Assembly: GCA_046728075.1 (NCBI GenBank)
Contig: JBKPDV010000274.1
Coordinates: 1-8,846 of the forward strand
Direction: 5' to 3'
Length of the DNA: 8,846 bases
Source of the DNA: JBKPDV01 sp046728075
Lineage (GTDB): Bacteria > Acidobacteriota > Thermoanaerobaculia > UBA5066 > Gp7-AA6
The notes under the pieces: generated by a model
Seen by the model: only the letters and a program-made list of their open reading frames with translations
Database searches by the model: none
What the model was told of the DNA's origin: nothing
Shown here: piece by piece, positions 4,634 through 8,846 of the stretch
Layout: every line of letters begins with the position of its first letter
Numbering within the stretch: position 1 is the stretch's first letter
Program-made: the position numbers and the translations under genes

Positions 4634-6255
4634 CGGCTGGCCCTCTTGAAGAACTGGAGGGGGGGAGGGGGAGAGAGGGCGAGTGGGCGATGGACCCGTG
4701 CTCTTCGTTCCCCCCCTCTCCCACTCACCCCCTCACCGACTCGATTCCTCTCCGCCACCTTCGCGCTCACCTGCTCCCGCAGCGCCTCGACCGACGGGTT
4801 GATTCTTGAAAGCACATCGTTCGGTCGCACGCCGATCCAGATCATCAGAAGAACGAGCACCGCGGCGGCCACCAGCTCGGTGGGGCGGATGTCGGGGAGG
4901 CTGCGGTTCTCGTCGTGGGTGATCGGGTTCCAAAAGACCCGCTGGACGAGTGTGAGCATGTAGACCGCCGAGAGGATCACGCCGGTGGCCGCGAGGACGG
5001 CCCAGGCACGATGGGGAGAGGTCCAGGTTCCCAGGAGGATCAGGAACTCGCCGACGAACCCGTTCAAGCCCGGCAAGCCGATCGAGGAGAGAGTCGCGAC
5101 GAGGAAGAGAGCGGTCGTGACCGGGACGACGCCGGCGATTCCGCCGTAGGCCGCGATCTCGCGGCTGTGCCGGCGCTCATAGAGAACCCCCACGAGAAGG
5201 AAAAGCGCTCCGGTCGACAGTCCGTGGTTGATCATCTGGAGCACGGCGCCCGAGAGCGCGGTCGCGGTGAAGGCGCCGACCCCGACGACGACCAGTCCCA
5301 GATGGGACACGGACGAATAGGCCACGAGCCTCTTCATGTCTTTCTGCGCGTACGCCACCATGGCGCCGTAGATCACTCCGATCACGCCGAGGATTCCCAG
5401 CCAGGGGGCGTAGCGAGTCGCCGCGTCGGGGAAGAGGGGGAGAGCAAAACGCAGATAACCATAGACGCCGAGCTTCAGGAGCACTCCGGCCAGGATGATC
5501 GAGCCTGCGGTGGGAGCCTCGGTATGCGCGTCGGGCAGCCACGTGTGGAGCGGGAAGACGGGGACCTTGATCGCAAAGGCCAACGCGAAGGCGAAGAAGA
5601 GGACCGCCTGTGTCGCAGGGGCCAGCGCCAACCCTGTCAGGTCCGCCAGCAGGAACGACCACTCTCCCGTCGCGTTTCGGTAGCTCACCGCCAGATAGAG
5701 GATCGCGAGGAACATCAGGAGGCTCCCCGCCATCGTAAAGAGGAAGAACTTCATCGCGGCGTAGATCCGCCTCGCTCCTCCCCAGATGCCGATGATGAAG
5801 TACATCGGCACGAGCATGACTTCCCAGAAAACATAGAAGAGCGCGAGGTCCAGCGCGGCGAGGGCGCCCAGCATGCCCGTTTCGAGAACGAGGAACGCGA
5901 TGGAGAAGCCGCGCACGCTCTTCTCGACGTGCGAGACGGAGAAGAGCAGAGAGACCGGCGTCAACAACGTCGTCAGCAGGATGAGGAGCAGAGCGATCCC
6001 GTCGATGCCGAGGGTATAGGTGATCCCCATCGAAGGAAGCCAGCGAGCCTGCTCGACGAACTGAAAGTCCGCCGTTGTGACCTGGAAACGCGTCCAGAGA
6101 GGAATCGAGAGGACAAAGGCTGCAAGCGAGATCACGAAGGCGAACCACTTCGCCGCGGCCGGCTTCGTTGCGGGAAAGAAAAGCAGGAGCACCGCTCCCG
6201 CCGTCGGAAGAAAGATTACGACCGTGAGAAGGTGGTTGGCGAGCAGCTCGCTCAT
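4630..6255 (-). CDS. nuoM: NADH:quinone oxidoreductase subunit M
   Basis: NuoM is the middle antiporter-like subunit of the complex I membrane arm. The 541-residue product has about 14 membrane helices. The family residues are present: E145 in FYVFWEVMLVPMYF, K230 in FAIKVPVFPLHTWLPDAHTE, K261 in GVLLKLGVYGYLRF, H344 in QMINHGLSTGA, and E403 in GFVGEFLILLG. The ATG at 6255 directly abuts the nuoL stop, with GGGGTGAG (complement of 6263-6270) seven bases upstream. The last 35 or so residues are odd: after the normal end near SRINPSVEALREQV, a Gly/Arg-rich then Pro-rich tail is encoded by an inverted repeat (4657-4679 with 4712-4734). Homologues usually stop near 500-510 residues. The tail is probably read-through of sequence inserted between the original nuoM end and nuoN. 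Confidence 0.97.
   Translation of the reverse strand: MSELLANHLLTVVIFLPTAGAVLLLFFPATKPAAAKWFAFVISLAAFVLSIPLWTRFQVTTADFQFVEQARWLPSMGITYTLGIDGIALLLILLTTLLTPVSLLFSVSHVEKSVRGFSIAFLVLETGMLGALAALDLALFYVFWEVMLVPMYFIIGIWGGARRIYAAMKFFLFTMAGSLLMFLAILYLAVSYRNATGEWSFLLADLTGLALAPATQAVLFFAFALAFAIKVPVFPLHTWLPDAHTEAPTAGSIILAGVLLKLGVYGYLRFALPLFPDAATRYAPWLGILGVIGVIYGAMVAYAQKDMKRLVAYSSVSHLGLVVVGVGAFTATALSGAVLQMINHGLSTGALFLLVGVLYERRHSREIAAYGGIAGVVPVTTALFLVATLSSIGLPGLNGFVGEFLILLGTWTSPHRAWAVLAATGVILSAVYMLTLVQRVFWNPITHDENRSLPDIRPTELVAAAVLVLLMIWIGVRPNDVLSRINPSVEALREQVSAKVAERNRVGEGVSGRGGERRARVHRPLALSPPPPLQFFKRASR
4641..4647 (-). promoter_or_regulatory. Shine-Dalgarno for nuoN
   Basis: The complement of 4641-4647 reads AAGAGGG and is spaced seven bases from the GTG start at 4633. 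It supports that start and lies inside the end of nuoM, just downstream (in transcription) of the inverted repeat. Confidence 0.7.
4657..4734. repeat. G/C-rich imperfect inverted repeat in the nuoM tail
   Basis: The arm 4657-4679 is nearly all G and A and pairs with 4712-4734 over 23 positions with three mismatches; the loop is 32 bases. A second register is possible, pairing GAGTGGG at 4681-4687 with CCCACTC at 4720-4726. In the nuo transcript this would form a long stem inside nuoM codons 508-533, nine bases before the nuoN binding site. It has no T-run, so it does not look like an intrinsic terminator. The form recalls small dispersed palindromic elements found between bacterial genes, but no second copy is present here to show mobility. 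Confidence 0.75.
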
Positions 6256-8199
6256 CTAGAAGCTCACCCCGAGCACGATGAGCAGAAGTCCCACCACTCC
6301 GAGAAAGAACGTCAGGGCGTAATTCCTTACGTTTCCGGTCTGAAGGAAACGGAGGAGATCTCCCGTCAGCTCCACAAGGAACGCGCCGGCGTTCAGAACG
6401 CCGTCGATGATGAGCACGTCCACGACCTTCCACAGCATCCAGGCCAGCCAGTTGAAGGGGCGCACGAAGAGAAAGTCATAGGCTTCGTCGACGTCGAACT
6501 TGTCCTCGACGAGCTCGTAGAGAGTCGGGAACGTTGCCGCGATTTTGGCCGGAATCCGACCGCCCTGTTTCGCGTACCAGTTCCATCCGAGCAGGAGACC
6601 CATCACCGCCGCCGCGACCGAAATGGCGATCAGAAGCCACTCGGTTCCGGTGCCGAGCGCATGCTCGACCGACTCCTCGAGGGGCAGAAAGACGGGGGAA
6701 AGGAACCGCTCGATCGCGTTTTGCTCGACAGTCGACCCGAAGACTTCCCGGACGACTTTCGGGACGCCGACGAACCCCCCGACGATCGAGAGAGCCGCCA
6801 GGATGAGAAGGGGAGTCGTCATCGACGGTGGCGATTCGTGGAGGTGATGTTCCTGCTCGTGCGTTCCCCGAAACTCTCCCGCGAAAGTCAGCGAGACGAG
6901 ACGGAACATATAGAACGCTGTCAGGCCAGCCGTCACGACGCCGACGCCCCACAGAACGTAGCGCTGATGCTCGAAGACGCCCGCCAGGATCGAGTCCTTC
7001 GAAAAGAAGCCGGCGAGCGGCGGGATGCCGGCCAGGGCGAGAGTCGCGATCAGGAAAGTCCAATAGGTGAGAGGGAGCTTCGACTTCAGCCCTCCCATCT
7101 TGCGCATGTCCTGCTCGCCGCCCATGGCATGGATGACGGACCCGGACCCGAGAAAGAGGCAGGCCTTGAAAAAGGCGTGCGTCATGACGTGGAACATTCC
7201 GGCGACATAGGCCCCGACCCCGCAGGCCAGGAACATGTAGCCCAGCTGCGAGACGGTCGAGTATGCGAGGACCTTCTTGATGTCGTTCTGAGCCAGCGCG
7301 ATCACGGCGGCGAAGATGGCGGTGATCGCCCCAATGACGGCGACGACTGCCATCGCATCGGGGGTGAGTCGGAAAAGGACGTTGCAACGCGTGACCATGT
7401 AGACACCCGCCGTCACCATCGTGGCCGCGTGGATGAGCGCCGACACTGGCGTGGGCCCGGCCATCGCGTCGGGAAGCCACACGTAGAGAGGGACCTGCGC
7501 CGACTTGCCGACGGCACCGACGAAAAGGCAGAGCGCGACAACTGTCAGAAACGGCGCGTAACGGGCGGGATCCGCGGCCGCGGTCGAGAAGACGCGATCG
7601 AAGTCGAGGGATTGAAAAAGGCTGAAGAGCCCGAACATCCCGAGCAGGAACCCGAAGTCCCCGATGCGATTGACGACGAAGGCCTTCTTGCCGGCAGCCG
7701 CCGCGTACTCGCGCTCGTAGTAGTAGCCGATCAGAAGGTAGGAGCAGAGCCCGACGCCCTCCCACCCGACGAAGAGAAGCAGGAAGTTCTGCGCGAGGAC
7801 GAGCGTCAGCATCGAGAACATGAAGAGATTCAGGTACGCGAAGTAACGGGCGTAGCCGGCGTCCGACTCGTCGTGACGCATGTAGCCGATCGAATAGACG
7901 TGGATCCAGAAGCCGACGAAGGTGACGAAGGAGGTCATCAGGGCCGAGAGCGCGTCGAGCCGGTAGGCGATGTCAACCGAGAAGGAGCCGGCCGCGATCC
8001 AGCCGCCCACGGTCTCGACCACGGGCGCCCGGCTTCCGAACACGAACGGAAGGAGACGGGAATATGCCGCGACCGTCGCCAGGCCCACCGAACCAACTCC
8101 GACGGCGGAGACGAAACTCTTCCCGAGCTTTTTGCCGAGCAGGCCGCAAAGGAGAAAGCCGGCCAGCGGGAGCGCCGGAACCAGCCAGAGGGGAGCCAT
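6256..8199 (-). CDS. nuoL: NADH:quinone oxidoreductase subunit L
   Basis: NuoL is the distal antiporter-like subunit of complex I, carrying the long lateral helix that runs along the membrane arm. The product is about 647 residues, a typical length, with about 16 membrane helices. Numbered from the ATG at 8199, key residues are E147 in VGWEGVGLCSYLLIG, K232 in AVGKSAQVPL, and H257 in the nearly invariant GPTPVSALIHAATMVTAG stretch. A conserved KFDVDEAYDFLFVRP motif begins at about 567 and leads into the C-terminal lateral helix and final anchor. An in-frame GTG immediately precedes the ATG (8202); GGTGA (complement of 8207-8211) is better spaced for the ATG. The TAG stop directly touches the nuoM ATG with no gap. 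Confidence 0.97.
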   Translation of the reverse strand: MAPLWLVPALPLAGFLLCGLLGKKLGKSFVSAVGVGSVGLATVAAYSRLLPFVFGSRAPVVETVGGWIAAGSFSVDIAYRLDALSALMTSFVTFVGFWIHVYSIGYMRHDESDAGYARYFAYLNLFMFSMLTLVLAQNFLLLFVGWEGVGLCSYLLIGYYYEREYAAAAGKKAFVVNRIGDFGFLLGMFGLFSLFQSLDFDRVFSTAAADPARYAPFLTVVALCLFVGAVGKSAQVPLYVWLPDAMAGPTPVSALIHAATMVTAGVYMVTRCNVLFRLTPDAMAVVAVIGAITAIFAAVIALAQNDIKKVLAYSTVSQLGYMFLACGVGAYVAGMFHVMTHAFFKACLFLGSGSVIHAMGGEQDMRKMGGLKSKLPLTYWTFLIATLALAGIPPLAGFFSKDSILAGVFEHQRYVLWGVGVVTAGLTAFYMFRLVSLTFAGEFRGTHEQEHHLHESPPSMTTPLLILAALSIVGGFVGVPKVVREVFGSTVEQNAIERFLSPVFLPLEESVEHALGTGTEWLLIAISVAAAVMGLLLGWNWYAKQGGRIPAKIAATFPTLYELVEDKFDVDEAYDFLFVRPFNWLAWMLWKVVDVLIIDGVLNAGAFLVELTGDLLRFLQTGNVRNYALTFFLGVVGLLLIVLGVSF

Positions 8200-8206
8200 C
8201 ACGCGG

Positions 8207-8518
8207 TCACCATTTCAGGAGATGAATCTCGTTGACGTCGATCGTTTCGGTGTGGCGGAAAAGCGCGACGAAGATGGCGAGTCCGACGGAGGCCTCCGCA
8301 GCTGCGATGGCGATCACGAAAAACACGACGATCTGGCCTTCCAGCGAGTGGAGAGCCGCCCCATAGCCGAGCAGCGCGAGGTTCGCCGCGTTCATCATGA
8401 GCTCGATCGAAAGAAAGATCGTGATGGCATTGCGGCGCATCAGGGCCCCCGCAAGGCCGATCACGAAGAGGCCTCCGGACACGAGCAGAACGTCGGAGAG
8501 AGGAATTCCGGCGATCAC
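8207..8518 (-). CDS. nuoK: NADH:quinone oxidoreductase subunit K
   Basis: NuoK is a small three-helix subunit of the complex I membrane arm that helps relay protons between the quinone site and the antiporter-like subunits. The 103-residue product is of normal length. The two buried glutamates essential in the family are present: E39 in FLSIELMMNAANLAL and E75 in AIAAAEASVGLAIFVALFR. The start is GTG at 8518, overlapping the nuoJ stop by four bases (GTGA), with GGGAGA (complement of 8526-8531) seven bases upstream. Only four to seven bases separate its stop from the nuoL start. Confidence 0.97.
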   Translation of the reverse strand: MIAGIPLSDVLLVSGGLFVIGLAGALMRRNAITIFLSIELMMNAANLALLGYGAALHSLEGQIVVFFVIAIAAAEASVGLAIFVALFRHTETIDVNEIHLLKW

Positions 8519-8846
8519 GACGTCTTCTCCCGGCGGGCGAGGACGAAGGCGCCGACCAGAGCCGCCAGCAGCAGCACCGACAGGGCCTCGAACGGCAGGA
8601 GGTAATCGGAGAAGAGGAGTCGGGCGATCGCCGTCAGGTCGTCGGGATCGGGAATCCGGCTCGAGTCGGAGGGAAGTCCGACTCCGCCGTGCGACCGCAA
8701 AAGTCCGAAGAGCATGGCGCCGAAGAGGAGGAGCGCGGCTCCCGACAGGACTCGCTGGATGGGATGCGGGTCCCCTCGGTGCTCCTCCTGTTGCACGTTC
8801 AAAAGCATGATCACGAAGAGAAAGAGAACGAGGATGGCTCCGGCAT
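8515..8846 (-). CDS. nuoJ: NADH:quinone oxidoreductase subunit J (3' part, cut by the window edge)
   Basis: About 109 C-terminal residues are visible; the N-terminal helices lie beyond the right edge. The first visible residues, AGAILVLFLFVIMLLNV, are the signature NuoJ helix (usually preceded by Y), which in complex I contains the pi-bulge that couples quinone chemistry to proton movement. A hydrophilic loop (QQEEHRGDPHP), another helix, a long external loop containing SDSSRIPDPDD, and a last helix ending VGAFVLARREKTS follow. Internal GTG and ATG codons near 8814-8806 are within the conserved helix and are not the true start. The stop overlaps the nuoK start. Confidence 0.95.
   Translation of the reverse strand, partial: AGAILVLFLFVIMLLNVQQEEHRGDPHPIQRVLSGAALLLFGAMLFGLLRSHGGVGLPSDSSRIPDPDDLTAIARLLFSDYLLPFEALSVLLLAALVGAFVLARREKTS

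Noticed and set aside
4915..8235. A plus-strand open frame of about 1106 codons antisense to nuoM, nuoL and the end of nuoK
   Set aside because: The predicted protein is an unstructured mix of Glu, Asp, Arg, Gly and His with no domain. It is what the reverse complement of hydrophobic, GC-rich membrane-protein codons yields, and the sense strand carries unmistakable nuo genes.

Overview
The window comes from a GC-rich bacterial chromosome and is dominated by the 3' half of a respiratory complex I operon. All the large genes lie on the minus strand. Reading in the direction of transcription, from the right edge leftwards, the order is nuoJ (3' part only), nuoK, nuoL, nuoM, nuoN, rex and gdhA. 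The lineage cannot be fixed from this stretch. The style (high GC, tightly overlapped nuo genes, a glutamate dehydrogenase of the 425-residue type, a short tandem microsatellite) would suit an uncultivated soil or sediment phylum, but that is a guess.

Right and centre (about 8846 to 3176): nuoJ, K, L, M and N encode the membrane arm of proton-pumping NADH:quinone oxidoreductase. L, M and N are the antiporter-like subunits, and the glutamate and lysine residues used for proton transfer are visible in each. Spacing is extremely tight: GTGA four-base overlaps at J/K, M/N and N/rex, and a directly abutting TAG-ATG at L/M. The only irregularity is a G/C-rich inverted repeat that makes up the last part of the nuoM reading frame, just ahead of the nuoN ribosome binding site.

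Centre-left (3179 to 1211): rex, the NADH/NAD+-sensing repressor, starts on the nuoN stop codon. After 49 bases and a strong Shine-Dalgarno sequence comes gdhA, glutamate dehydrogenase. One apparent transcription unit would therefore carry an NADH consumer (complex I), an NADH sensor (Rex) and, if its cofactor is NAD, an NADH-producing or NADH-using dehydrogenase (Gdh).

Left end (79 to 1121): two plus-strand genes converge on gdhA. The first encodes a small membrane protein with four CxxC knuckles, the last two separated by a two-helix membrane hairpin. The second encodes a cyclase/kynurenine-formamidase-family metal hydrolase that seems to start at a CTG overlapping the first gene's stop (CTGA). 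A tandem heptamer, AGTCCTC, precedes the pair, and an 11-base piece of the same repeat lies just after it. The 89-base gap between the convergent genes begins with a markedly AT-rich stretch and has no convincing terminator.

Most of the window is conventional. The items worth a second look are the nuo-rex-gdhA arrangement, the split zinc ribbon, the CTG start, the hairpin in the nuoM tail and the heptamer repeats. I see no CRISPR array, tRNA, rRNA, insertion sequence or phage gene.
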